A stretch of 64,000 nt of DNA, from positions 310,001 through 374,000 of the forward strand of contig NZ_CP114013.1 of assembly GCF_028416635.1 (NCBI RefSeq). The letters run 5' to 3'. This DNA comes from Baekduia alba. GTDB lineage: Bacteria; Actinomycetota; Thermoleophilia; Solirubrobacterales; Solirubrobacteraceae. Below are positions 28,070 through 36,261 of this stretch, piece by piece. The notes below the pieces were generated by a model that ran no database searches, was not told the origin of the DNA, and worked only from the letters and a program-made list of their open reading frames with translations. Within the stretch, counting starts at the first letter, position 1. Every line of letters begins with the position of its first letter. A program made the translations under genes and the position numbers.

Positions 28070-29104
28070 GTGGGCGCGGCGCTCGCGCGGCTCGGGACCC
28101 TGGCCGCCGTCGCCGCGGCGCTCGCGGCGGCGCCGCCGCCCGCCGGCGCCCCGCGCGCGCCCGGGCCGCCGCCGCGCGTGTTCGCGTTCGTCTCCTCGGT
28201 CGGCGGCGAGGAGCTCGCCCGGCTGCGCCGCGTCGGCGCGAAGATCGACGTGGTCGCCCCGAACTGGTACACGCTGGCTCCTGCCTCGGGCGCGCTGGCC
28301 GGGCCGTCGCCCGGGCGCCGGGAGGCGCTGCTGGACGCGGCCCGCGCGCACCACGTCCGGGTCTGGCCGGTGGTCAACGCCCGCACCGGCGGCGGCCGCG
28401 CCTGGACGGGCGCGCACGCCCGTCGCCGGATCGTGCGCGCGCTGGCCGTCGCGGCCGCGAGCCGGGGTGCGACGGGCGTGACGTTGGACATGGAGGAGCT
28501 GCGCGTCACGCAGCGCGACGCGTTCACCGCGCTGGTGGGCGCGGCCGCGCGGCGCCTGCACCGGCACGATCGCCGGCTCGCCGTCTACGTGCCCCGGCCC
28601 GGTCCGGGCACACGCGCGGCCTACGACTGGGCGGCGATCGCCCGGCGGGTCGACCTGCTGCTCACGGCCGGCTACAACGAGCACTGGGCGGGCGGCCCGC
28701 CGGGTCCGATCAGCACGACGGGCGGCTTCGACCAGGTGGTCGAGCGCGGGCTCGCGCTGGCCGGGCCGGCCAGGGCGGTCCCGCTGCTCGGAGCGTTCGG
28801 CTACCGCTGGCCGGCGGCCGGCCGCGGCACGCTGCTGTCCTCGGCGGAGGCCGAGCGCCTGCGCCGCGCCAACGGCGCCGGGGCCCTGCAGGAGGACGGG
28901 TCGTCGCGCTTCCAGCTCGGCGGCGACACCGTGGTCTACGAGACCGCGGCGGGCCTGCGGGCGCGGGCGGCCGCGGCCCGGGCGGGTGGCGCGACCTGGC
29001 TGGGCCTCTTCTCGCTCGGCCGTGAGCCCGAGCGGTTCTGGGACGGCCTGGCGACCGCGCGGCGCACCCGATCGGCGGGCGTGACCTCCGCGCCTCCCCC
29101 CTAA
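28070..29104 (+). CDS. Second secreted GH18-like protein (spore-germination YaaH-type fold)
   Basis: 344 aa from GTG 28070, which gives a signal peptide (LGTLAAVAAALAAAPPPAGA). The rest is a compact GH18-like barrel: VFAFVSS, KIDVVAPNWYTL, GVTLDMEEL (position of the DxDxE signature; one Asp and Glu kept), VDLLLTAGYNEHWAG and VPLLGAFGYRW. This pattern is closest to YaaH/YdhD-type GH18 proteins that act on GlcNAc-containing wall or cortex polymers. It follows glmM by 14 bp. A hairpin overlaps its stop codon. Confidence 0.8.
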   Translation: MGAALARLGTLAAVAAALAAAPPPAGAPRAPGPPPRVFAFVSSVGGEELARLRRVGAKIDVVAPNWYTLAPASGALAGPSPGRREALLDAARAHHVRVWPVVNARTGGGRAWTGAHARRRIVRALAVAAASRGATGVTLDMEELRVTQRDAFTALVGAAARRLHRHDRRLAVYVPRPGPGTRAAYDWAAIARRVDLLLTAGYNEHWAGGPPGPISTTGGFDQVVERGLALAGPARAVPLLGAFGYRWPAAGRGTLLSSAEAERLRRANGAGALQEDGSSRFQLGGDTVVYETAAGLRARAAAARAGGATWLGLFSLGREPERFWDGLATARRTRSAGVTSAPPP

Positions 29105-29112
29105 GGGGGAGG
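29092..29112 (+). terminator. Hairpin terminating the exopolysaccharide operon
   Basis: CCTCCCCC and GGGGGAGG pair as a perfect 8-bp stem around CTAA. The TAA in the loop is the stop codon of the GH18-like gene. It resembles the hairpin at 18744-18763 that precedes the operon, so the two mark its edges. Confidence 0.6.
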
Positions 29113-29194
29113 AGGGGGTCAAGTCTGTCGCGCGTGCGCTAGTCATACGGGCCGCTCCGTCCGTCCGTCCCCCGCCGTCCGTCGTCTCGCGTCC

Positions 29195-31066
29195 GTGTCC
29201 ACCGTCCCGCTGCACACCTGGGTCGAGCCCTGGCTCGTCGCCCTGTCCATCTTCACCGCCGCCGTCTGGTCGTTCACCGCGATCGAGCTGGTCGGTCGCC
29301 TGCGCCTCGTCGTGCAGCCGGCCGTGCGTCATCGCTGGCTCGCCGCGGCGGCGGTCGCGCTCGGCTGCGGGGTCTGGGGCACGCAGTTCACGGGGATGTT
29401 GGCCTTCCGGGTCCCGGCCACGGTCCGTTACGACCCGCGGCTGGTCGCCGCGTCGCTCGTCCTGGCCGGGATCGGCGGCGCCTGCGCGCTGGCCGCGGGC
29501 ATGCCGCCCCGGCCGGGCCGGCGCCGGCAGCAGGCCGCCGCGCTCGGCTTCGGCGCCGCGGTCGCCGCGGCGCACGTCGTGGCGATGAGCGCGATGCGCG
29601 CCGACGGCGTGACGCGCCGCTGGGACGCGGCGGTCCTGCTGGCCTCGATCGTCCCCGCGACGGCCGGCGCGCTGGGCGGGCTGTCCCTGGCGCTCGGCCG
29701 GCCGGGCGACGCGCCGTCGACCTGGCGCCGCGGGGCGGGCGGCGTGCTGCTCGGCGCCGGCATCGCGGCGACGCAGTACGTCGGGATGAGCGCGGTCGGC
29801 CTGCGCGCGCCCGCCGGCCCGCCGGCGGGCGGCTCCGGCGCCCAGGTCCTCACCGCGGGCCTCGTGGCCGCCGTCGCGCTGAGCATCCTCGGCGCCGCCC
29901 TGGCGCAGTCGCTCGTCCACCGGCGCGCGATCGAGGACGCGCGCGTCATGCGCGCGGTCGGCGAGGCGCTGCGGGAGATGAGCGCCGGACTGGACGGCCG
30001 CCACGCCGTGTGCGAGGCCGCGCAGCGCATCACCGGGTGCGTCGTGGCGTGCCTGTACGACCTCGTCGCCGACGGGCCGCCGCGCCCGGCCGCGACCGCC
30101 GGGCTGGCGCTCCGTGAGACCCATCACGTAGGAACGCACATCATAGAGGCGATCGAGGCGGTCCGCCACGAGCGCCGCGGTCGCGTCGTCGCCGACGCCC
30201 CCGGCGGTCCGCTGCTGCTCGAGCCCGTCCTGCGCGACGGCCGGGTGGCCGCCGTCCTGTGCCTGGAGCTCGCGCGCCGCACGGCGCTGCCGTCCCGGCG
30301 CCGGCGCGCGGCGGTCCGGCTCCTGGCCGCCGAGGCCGCGGTCGCGATCGAGCGTGCCGAGCTGGTGGAGCGCCTGCGTGCCTCCGACCGGACCGAGGCT
30401 GCCACGCGGCTGGCCAGGGACCTGCACGACTCCGTCTCGCAGGAGGTCTCGCTGGCGTCCTGGTACGCGCAGCTGGCGATCAAGGCGTTCGACGACGACC
30501 GGCCCGACGCGCGCGACCTCGTGGTCCGCGCCGCCGAGCAGCTCTCGCGCACCCAGGACGAGATGCGCGACGTGCTGCGCGGGCTGCGCGAAGGGCGCCG
30601 GGCGCTCGACGGGGAGGCCACAGTGCCCGAGCTCGTCGAGGCGCTCGCCGCCGAGCACGCGCGCAGCGGCCGTTGCGCCGTGTCCGTGGTCCAGGACGGA
30701 GACGACTGGCAGCAGCTCGGCGCCGGCGTGGGCGAGGCGCTCTACTTCGCGGTGCGCGAGGCCATCAACAACGCCGACAAGCACGCCGCGGGCGCGGATG
30801 TCCACGTCGGGCTGCGGGCCGGCAGGGGCAGCGTCAGCGCGATGGTCCACGACGACGGCCCCGGCTTCGACCCCGACCGCATCCCCGAGGGTCGCTGGGG
30901 CCTGCTGGGCATGCGCGAGCGCGCCGAGCGCCTCGGCGGCGTGGTCGTCGTCCGGGCGAGCGCGGGCAGCGGGACGACGGTGACCGTCACGCTCCCGCGG
31001 CACGGCGGCGAGCGGCGGGCCGGCGCGGGCGCCGACGCGCCGCGCGCCGAGGCGGCCGAGGGCTAG
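29195..31066 (+). CDS. Membrane sensor histidine kinase with degenerate MHYT domain (NarL/DesK class)
   Basis: 623 aa. About seven N-terminal helices (to ~245) resemble the MHYT sensor, with motif remnants TQFTGM, AHVVAM and TQYVGM; the metal-ligating His is largely replaced. A GAF-like region (about 250-400) precedes HisKA_3 with LARDLHDSVSQEVS (phospho-His) and HATPase_c with REAINNADKH, DDGPGFD and GRWGLLGMRERAERLGG. MHYT domains have been proposed to sense O2, CO or NO through copper. Next door are an orphan receiver and the polysaccharide operon. GTG start. Confidence 0.9.
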   Translation: MSTVPLHTWVEPWLVALSIFTAAVWSFTAIELVGRLRLVVQPAVRHRWLAAAAVALGCGVWGTQFTGMLAFRVPATVRYDPRLVAASLVLAGIGGACALAAGMPPRPGRRRQQAAALGFGAAVAAAHVVAMSAMRADGVTRRWDAAVLLASIVPATAGALGGLSLALGRPGDAPSTWRRGAGGVLLGAGIAATQYVGMSAVGLRAPAGPPAGGSGAQVLTAGLVAAVALSILGAALAQSLVHRRAIEDARVMRAVGEALREMSAGLDGRHAVCEAAQRITGCVVACLYDLVADGPPRPAATAGLALRETHHVGTHIIEAIEAVRHERRGRVVADAPGGPLLLEPVLRDGRVAAVLCLELARRTALPSRRRRAAVRLLAAEAAVAIERAELVERLRASDRTEAATRLARDLHDSVSQEVSLASWYAQLAIKAFDDDRPDARDLVVRAAEQLSRTQDEMRDVLRGLREGRRALDGEATVPELVEALAAEHARSGRCAVSVVQDGDDWQQLGAGVGEALYFAVREAINNADKHAAGADVHVGLRAGRGSVSAMVHDDGPGFDPDRIPEGRWGLLGMRERAERLGGVVVVRASAGSGTTVTVTLPRHGGERRAGAGADAPRAEAAEG

Positions 31067-31071
31067 GACCC

Positions 31072-31428
31072 GTGGTCAAGCGGGTGCTGGTGGTCGACGA
31101 CCATCCGGGCGTGACGCTCGCGCTGCGCGTGTCGTTCCGCCTCGACGGGCGCTTCGCCGTCTCCGACAGCGCGGAGACCGCGGCGGACGGCCTGGCCAAG
31201 CTCGACGGGCAGGACGCGGTGCTGCTGGACCTGCACCTCCCGGACCTGTCGGGCCTGCCGCTGGTCCGCGCGTTCCGCGCGCGCCGTCCTGAGGTGCCGA
31301 TCGTGCTGCACTCGGCCGCGGGCGACTCGCCGGAGGTCGACGCCGTGCGCGGGCTCGTGGACGCGGTGACCGTCAAGGGCCCGGTCGACGAGCTGCTCGC
31401 GGTCCTCGGGCGGCTGACGGCGGGGTGA
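31072..31428 (+). CDS. Single-domain response regulator
   Basis: 118 aa, receiver domain only: VLVVDDHPGV (acidic pocket), phospho-acceptor Asp in DAVLLDLHLPD, LHSAAGD at the Thr/Ser switch position and VTVKGPVDE with the conserved Lys. There is no DNA-binding output, so it works by protein contact or as a phosphate sink. GTG, 5 bp after the kinase stop, so kinase and regulator form a pair. Its last 56 bp overlap the 3' end of the convergent glmU-like gene. Confidence 0.88.
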   Translation: MVKRVLVVDDHPGVTLALRVSFRLDGRFAVSDSAETAADGLAKLDGQDAVLLDLHLPDLSGLPLVRAFRARRPEVPIVLHSAAGDSPEVDAVRGLVDAVTVKGPVDELLAVLGRLTAG

Positions 31429-32491
31429 CCCCGGAGCGCAGGTGCGCGAACGGGCCGACGGCGGCGTCGTCCTCCACGGCGCAGTCCTCGAGCACCGAGT
31501 GCAGGACGCTCACGCGGTCCCCGAGCCGCGCGGACCGCAGCGTCGCGTGCGGGCCGACGCGGCAGCCGGCCCCGACCACCGTGGCGCCCTCCAGCTGGCA
31601 GCCCGGCTCGACGACGGTCCCGGGACCGATGCGCACGTCGGCGTCGATCACCGTCGTCGCCGGCTCGACGATCGTCACGCCGGCGCGCAGGTGGGCGTCG
31701 AGGATGCGCGCCTGGGCCACGGCGCGCACCGCTACGAGGTCGGCCTGGTCGTTGACGCCGAGGCAGACCGCCGCGTCGCCGGTCTCGTGCGCGGCGATCC
31801 GGTGGCCGGCGGCGCGCAGCAGCGCCGGCGTGTCGGACAGGTAGAGCTCGCCCTGGGCGTTGTCGGGCTTGAGCGCCGGCAGCGTCGCGAGCAGCGCGCC
31901 GCCGTCGAAGCACAGGACCCCGGTGTTGACCTCGTCGATGGCGAGCTCGGCCGCGGTCGCGTCGCCCGGCTGCTTGGTCTCGACCACGCGCAGCACGTCG
32001 CCGCGCTCGTCGCGCACGACGCGGCCGTAGCCGGCCGGCTCGTCGAGGCGCATGGTGAGGACCGTCAGAGCCGCGCGGGCGCGGGTATGGGCGGCCACGA
32101 GGTCGGTGACGGTCGCGGCGGTCACCATCGGCACGTCGCCGGCGAGCACGACGACCGGCCGGTCGGCGTCGAGGTGCTCGGCGGCGCAGCGCACGGCGTC
32201 GCCGGTGCCGCGGGCCTCGGGCTGCGTGGCGACGATCACGGCGTCGGGCACGTGCGGCGCGAGGTCGGCGCCGGGCCCGGCGACGACGATGACGCGGTCG
32301 GCGGCCGCGCCCAGCGCCGCGCGCGCCGTCCACGCCACCATCGGCCGCCCGCAGATCGGGTGCAGGACCTTGGGCAGCGGGCTGCGCATCCTCGTGCCGT
32401 GCCCGGCGGCGAGGACGACGACGGCCGGCGCCGGGGACGACGGTGTGGAGGTCACTCGCGCAGGTTCGCGGCGCCGGGCGCGGATCTCCAT
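31373..32491 (-). CDS. GlmU-like UDP-GlcNAc pyrophosphorylase lacking the acetyltransferase half
   Basis: 372 aa; bifunctional GlmU is about 455-480 aa. The uridylyltransferase domain is complete: VVVLAAGHGTRMRSPLPKVL, QPEARGTGDAVRCA, LAGDVPM, AGYGRVVRD, EVNTGVLCF, NAQGELYLSD and CLGVNDQADLVAV. The left-handed beta-helix starts (TTVIDADVRIGPGTVVEPG) but stops just after VGPFAHLRSG, at the site of E. coli Arg333. All later acetyl-CoA and GlcN-1-P residues (E. coli Lys351, His363, Tyr366, Asn377) are missing. It should form UDP-GlcNAc from GlcNAc-1-P but not acetylate GlcN-1-P. Start: ATG at 32491; a GTG at 32455 is the alternative. Confidence 0.88.
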   Translation of the reverse strand: MEIRARRREPARVTSTPSSPAPAVVVLAAGHGTRMRSPLPKVLHPICGRPMVAWTARAALGAAADRVIVVAGPGADLAPHVPDAVIVATQPEARGTGDAVRCAAEHLDADRPVVVLAGDVPMVTAATVTDLVAAHTRARAALTVLTMRLDEPAGYGRVVRDERGDVLRVVETKQPGDATAAELAIDEVNTGVLCFDGGALLATLPALKPDNAQGELYLSDTPALLRAAGHRIAAHETGDAAVCLGVNDQADLVAVRAVAQARILDAHLRAGVTIVEPATTVIDADVRIGPGTVVEPGCQLEGATVVGAGCRVGPHATLRSARLGDRVSVLHSVLEDCAVEDDAAVGPFAHLRSGVTPPSAARGPRAARRPGP

Positions 32492-32566
32492 CGGCGCTAC
32501 CCCATGCGGGGGATGACGGCGGCGCGACGGGGCCGCGAACGCGGGCCACCCTGCTACACCGCCCGC
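32492..32566. promoter_or_regulatory. Divergent region between glmU-like gene and sensor protein
   Basis: 75 bp holding CCCCATGCGGGG (a 4-bp-arm hairpin) merged with CGGGGGATG at about 32507-32515, the motif also found before the UDP-sugar dehydrogenase. TACACC at 32555-32560 lies 6 nt before the plus-strand ATG, as in other leaderless starts here. Confidence 0.35.
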
Positions 32567-33544
32567 ATGGTCCCCGACGCCGACGCAGGGCACGCCGCCG
32601 TCGCGGTCTGGGAGCGCGCCGCGCGCGAGGTCGCGGCCCTCCTCGGGTCGGCGTCCTTCGATCTGCGCTTCTCACTGATGGAGGGCGGCGCCGCGGTACG
32701 CGGCGCGTCCGGCGCGTCCGGGCCGGTCGCGCCACGGCACGCCGAGCCGGCCCCGCCGCCGGCGCCGTGGATGGTCGAGGCGCGCTGCGGCGCCGCGACG
32801 GGCTGGCTGCTGGCCGCGCAGGCGCCGCCGGACGCGGCGGCCGAGCGCGCCGCGGAGGTGCTGCGCCGCGCGACCGACGGGCGGGTCGCGCTGCTGCTCC
32901 AGCAGCGCACGCGCCGGCACGCGGTCCTGTTCGCCGACCTGCTGGAGTCGCTCACGCACCGGCTGCGGACCGACGTGAGCACCCTGCAGCTCGTGGCCGA
33001 CGGCGCGCTGCGCGACGTGTTCGGCGACGACGAGCGTGCGTCCGTCGCCCGCGAGCTGCGGGAGCTGGAGGCCGAGTCGCAGCGGCGGCTGTCCGGGGTG
33101 CGCGAGGTCATGGCCGCGCTGGAAGCGGCGGCGGTCGCCCGCGCCGAGCCGGTCGCCGCGGTGCTGGCCGACGCGTTCGCGGCCGCCGGCGTGGACCTGG
33201 AGGTCCAGGGCGGCGAGGACGCCGGCGCGCGGGCGGTGGCGCTGATGCCCGCGCCGGGGTGGTCGGCCTGCGCGCGTATGCTCGCCGAGGCGCTGGCGGC
33301 CGATCCCCGTCTCGGCGGCGAACGCGCGGTGGTGGCGATCTCTGCCCACCCCGACGGATGGCGCGTCATCGCTGGCGGGGCCGGTCGGGCGCAGGCGCCG
33401 GTCGGCTGGACGCACCAAGAACTAGGTGTTCTGGCGGGCGCTGGAGCCGTCGTGAGCGCCGCCCTTGGCGACGTCTGCGCGGTTCGCACCCGAGATGATG
33501 CACTTCGTGTCGAGTGGACGATTCCGGCGGCTTCCTCGTCGTAG
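32567..33544 (+). CDS. Histidine-kinase-like sensor protein without a recognisable ATPase core
   Basis: 325 aa, soluble. The N-terminal 120 residues may be a GAF-like sensor. VLFADLLESLTHRLRTDVSTLQ (about 128-147) looks like a DHp dimerisation helix, with the His in the S/T-H-x-L-R context of class I kinases. Beyond it no N-box or glycine-rich G1/G2 boxes are visible; the C-terminal part is a divergent alpha/beta region (VVAISAHPDGWRVIAGG). It may be a degenerate kinase or phosphatase, or a phosphotransfer partner. A LuxR-type response regulator follows 47 bp downstream. Confidence 0.65.
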   Translation: MVPDADAGHAAVAVWERAAREVAALLGSASFDLRFSLMEGGAAVRGASGASGPVAPRHAEPAPPPAPWMVEARCGAATGWLLAAQAPPDAAAERAAEVLRRATDGRVALLLQQRTRRHAVLFADLLESLTHRLRTDVSTLQLVADGALRDVFGDDERASVARELRELEAESQRRLSGVREVMAALEAAAVARAEPVAAVLADAFAAAGVDLEVQGGEDAGARAVALMPAPGWSACARMLAEALAADPRLGGERAVVAISAHPDGWRVIAGGAGRAQAPVGWTHQELGVLAGAGAVVSAALGDVCAVRTRDDALRVEWTIPAASSS

Positions 33545-33591
33545 AGTGAGGCGGGCGCACCCCGCCGTCCCACGCGGAGTCGCGCGCTCCG

Positions 33592-34233
33592 ATGCCGTCT
33601 CTCTCCGTTCCCCTCGTCGTCGTCGACGATCACCCCATGGTCGTCCTCGGCCTCCGCACGCTCTTCCACCAACGGCCCGAGGTGGAGGTCGTCGCCTACG
33701 CGCACGACGCCGCGGCGGCGCTCGCGGCCTGTCGCGAGCACCGGCCGCGGGTCGTCATCCTCGACGTCGCGCTGGAGGGCTCGCCGATCGACGGGTTCGC
33801 GCTGTGCCGCCGCGTCCGGGCCGAGATCGCATCGGTGGAGGTCGTGTTCTACACAGGGCGCGAGGAGATCGGGATCGCCAACCAGGCGTTCGCCGCCGGG
33901 GCGCACGGCGTGGTCTCCAAGGCCGACGCGTCGAGCGACCTGCTGCGGGCGATCCTGCTCGTGTCGCGCGGCAAGACCTACACTTCGCCGGTGTTCGCGG
34001 CGCGGGCCGAGGCAACCGAGTTCGGCGACCTGTCGCCCAAGCAGCTGGCGGTGCTCCGCCACCTCGCCGAGGGACGCGATCGCAAGGAGATGGCCCAGCG
34101 GATGGGCATCGGCGAGGAGACGGTCAAGACCCATCTCGCCGAGGTCCGCCGCAAGCTCGGCGCGCGCACGTCCGCCCAAGCGGTGGCGATCGGCCTGCTC
34201 AACGCCCTGTTCGATCCCGCGGCGGCGCCCTAG
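33592..34233 (+). CDS. LuxR/NarL-family response regulator
   Basis: 213 aa. The receiver (about 5-125) has VVVDDHPMV and the phospho-acceptor in VVILDVALEG, with VVSKADA (conserved Lys) near its end. The C-terminal LuxR HTH (about 148-210) reads LSPKQLAVLRHLAEGRDRKE, then MGIGEETVKTHLAEVRRKLG, a normal DNA-recognition helix. It probably pairs with the sensor before it and is the only DNA-binding regulator in the polysaccharide/signalling segment, so it is a candidate controller of that locus. Confidence 0.92.
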   Translation: MPSLSVPLVVVDDHPMVVLGLRTLFHQRPEVEVVAYAHDAAAALAACREHRPRVVILDVALEGSPIDGFALCRRVRAEIASVEVVFYTGREEIGIANQAFAAGAHGVVSKADASSDLLRAILLVSRGKTYTSPVFAARAEATEFGDLSPKQLAVLRHLAEGRDRKEMAQRMGIGEETVKTHLAEVRRKLGARTSAQAVAIGLLNALFDPAAAP

Positions 34234-34238
34234 CGCCG

Positions 34239-35264
34239 ATGCGGCCGCCCCGCCTGAAGACCGCTCGCCTGCTGCTGCGCGAGTTCCGGCCCGAGGACGT
34301 CGCGCCGCACGCCGAGGCGGCGCTCGACGAGGAGGCGCAGCGCTTCCTCGGCGGCGTGAAGACGCCGTACGAGTCGTTCGCCGGGCTCGCCACGCACGCC
34401 GGCCATTGGGCGCTGCGCGGGTACGGCGGCTGGATCGTCGAGCGCCGCGAGGACGGCGCGTTCCTCGGCCGCGTCGGCCTGTTCCACCCCGAAGGCTGGC
34501 CCGGCGTCGAGGTGGGGTGGAAGCTCGCGCGCCCCGCGTGGGGCAAGGGCTACGCGCCGGAGGCGGCCGCCGCCGCGATCGGATGGGCGTGGACCGCGCT
34601 CGACCTGCCCGAGCTGATCTCGCTGATCGTCGCCGACAACGCCAACTCCCAGCGCGTCGCGCAGAAGCTCGGCGAGGCGAACACGGGTCCCGTCGAGACG
34701 CCGTTCGGCACCGCCGACCGCTGGCTGATCCGGCGCCCCGAGGGCGACGCGCCGTGGGCGCTGCGGGACGCGACCCTCGACGACGCGCCCCGGCTCGCGC
34801 TCCAGTTGCGCGAGGCGATGGAGCGCTTCCGCGACTTCTCGCCTCCGGGCTGGCCGGTGCCCGACCACACGACCGACGACGAGGTCGAGGCGCTGAAGGA
34901 CCCCAACTACCGGTGCGTCGTCGCCGAGCCCGGCGGCGTCCTGGCCGGCCACGTGTCGTGGCGCCCCGCGGTGGACGCGCTCAGCGGCCCCGACGACCCC
35001 GACACGGCCTACCTCGGCCAGCTCTACGTCGAGCCAGCCTGGTGGGGCTCGCCGCTGGCGACCAAGTTGATGGACATCGCCATCGCACGCGCGGGCGCCG
35101 ACGGCTTCCAGCGCATGCATCTGGTCACGCCCGCCGCGCAGGGCCGCGCGCGGCGCTTCTACGAACGCTGCGGCTGGCGCACCGTCGCGCCGCCGGTCGA
35201 TGACGCCCGCTTCGGCATGCCGACGATCGCGTACGCGCGCGACCTCGATCGCGTCGGCGGCTAG
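34239..35264 (+). CDS. Tandem GNAT acetyltransferase
   Basis: 341 aa with two GNAT domains. The first (about 1-165) is RimJ/RimL-like: TARLLLREFRPEDVAPH, GWKLARPAWGKGYAPEA (acetyl-CoA loop) and ADNANSQRVAQKLG. The second (about 170-341) has ALRDATLDDAPRLA, LGQLYVEPAWWGSPLATKLM and RARRFYERCGW. Tandem fusions acetylate small molecules or protein N-termini. The acceptor is unknown. It begins 5 bp after the LuxR regulator stop, so it may be transcribed with it. Confidence 0.87.
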   Translation: MRPPRLKTARLLLREFRPEDVAPHAEAALDEEAQRFLGGVKTPYESFAGLATHAGHWALRGYGGWIVERREDGAFLGRVGLFHPEGWPGVEVGWKLARPAWGKGYAPEAAAAAIGWAWTALDLPELISLIVADNANSQRVAQKLGEANTGPVETPFGTADRWLIRRPEGDAPWALRDATLDDAPRLALQLREAMERFRDFSPPGWPVPDHTTDDEVEALKDPNYRCVVAEPGGVLAGHVSWRPAVDALSGPDDPDTAYLGQLYVEPAWWGSPLATKLMDIAIARAGADGFQRMHLVTPAAQGRARRFYERCGWRTVAPPVDDARFGMPTIAYARDLDRVGG

Positions 35265-35267
35265 CAG

Positions 35268-36248
35268 CTAGCGGTCCTTCTTCAGCCAGTCGGCCAGCTG
35301 ATCGGTCGCGCTGCCGACGGCGCCGCCGGCGTCCTTGAACAGCGTGCGGAACCGGTCGGCGTAGTGCGCGGCCGCGTCGCCGGCCTCGGCGCGCGCGCCC
35401 GGCTCCTCGCCGCGCTTGAGGTACTCGCCGGCGACGATCCGGTCGTACTCGCCCGAGCGCACCCACGTCATCAGCTCCTGCGCGCGGCGCACGGGCAGCG
35501 GGTGCGTCAGGTTCATGTCCAGGAACAGCCGCGAGAGCCGCTCCAGCCCGCCGCCGCCGGTGTCGAAGTCGTGCGCCTGGGCCATGAACTGGGAGAGGTC
35601 GAGGTCGTCGGCCTCGGCGCCCGCGGCGAGGATCATCAGCGTCCGGCACACCGCCTCCGGGTCGCGCGTGACCAGCGCGGCCGCGCGGTCGCAGGACAGC
35701 TCCGCCGCGCGATACCACTCCATCAACGCGCGTCGCACGGCCATCAGCGGCAGGCCGCCGATCACCGGGATCGGGAGGCTCGTGCCCATCCGCAGCAGGA
35801 TGACCAGCGCCGTGTGGTAGACGACGTGGTCGGCCAGGACGTGCCCCGCCTCGTGGGCCAGGACGGCCCGGCGCTCCTCGACGCCGAGCAACCGCACCAA
35901 CTCGGAGTTGATCACCACGATCGGCCGGCCGGCCCCGATCGTCGAGGCGTTGGCCACCGGGAACTGCGTGATGTACAGCTCCGGGACGTCGTCGAGGTCC
36001 AGCGTGCGGAAGACCTGGTTGTGGGCGTTCCAGGTCTCCGCCAGCTGCGCCGGGCCGAGCCGGACCGAGGACCCCAGGTACGCCGCGCGCAGCGCCCGCT
36101 CGTACCCGAGCTCGATCAGCTTGCGCACCACCTGATCGAGTCCGGGGATCGACGCGAGCGCCGCGGTCGCCGCCCGGTCGGCGGGATGCTCGAAGGCACG
36201 TGGGGAGATGCCCTGGAGCTGGTAGCCGTCGACCGGGAGCGTGTTCAT
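35268..36248 (-). CDS. M48-family zinc metallopeptidase
   Basis: 326 aa. AVLAHEAGHVLADHVVYH is the HExxH zinc helix and ELSCDRAAALV supplies the third ligand Glu, as in HtpX/Ste24/Oma1 peptidases. One hydrophobic stretch after the zinc helix (LVILLRMGTSLPIPVIGGLPLMAV) suggests membrane association. A C-terminal helical region follows, with DRFRTLFKDAGGAVGS. It probably takes part in membrane protein quality control. It is convergent with the GNAT gene (3 bp apart). Confidence 0.88.
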   Translation of the reverse strand: MNTLPVDGYQLQGISPRAFEHPADRAATAALASIPGLDQVVRKLIELGYERALRAAYLGSSVRLGPAQLAETWNAHNQVFRTLDLDDVPELYITQFPVANASTIGAGRPIVVINSELVRLLGVEERRAVLAHEAGHVLADHVVYHTALVILLRMGTSLPIPVIGGLPLMAVRRALMEWYRAAELSCDRAAALVTRDPEAVCRTLMILAAGAEADDLDLSQFMAQAHDFDTGGGGLERLSRLFLDMNLTHPLPVRRAQELMTWVRSGEYDRIVAGEYLKRGEEPGARAEAGDAAAHYADRFRTLFKDAGGAVGSATDQLADWLKKDR

Positions 36249-36261
36249 GAGGCCGATGATG

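Noticed and set aside
18744-29112. Two similar C/G-run hairpins taken as ends of a mobile element
   Set aside because: They are simple terminator stems next to stop codons. No transposase, integrase or target duplication is seen, and base composition does not change.
29117-29160. GGGTCAAGTC resembling a sigma-28 (FliA/WhiG) -35 upstream of the histidine kinase
   Set aside because: No GCCGATA-type -10 follows at the required spacing, and there are no motility genes in the window.
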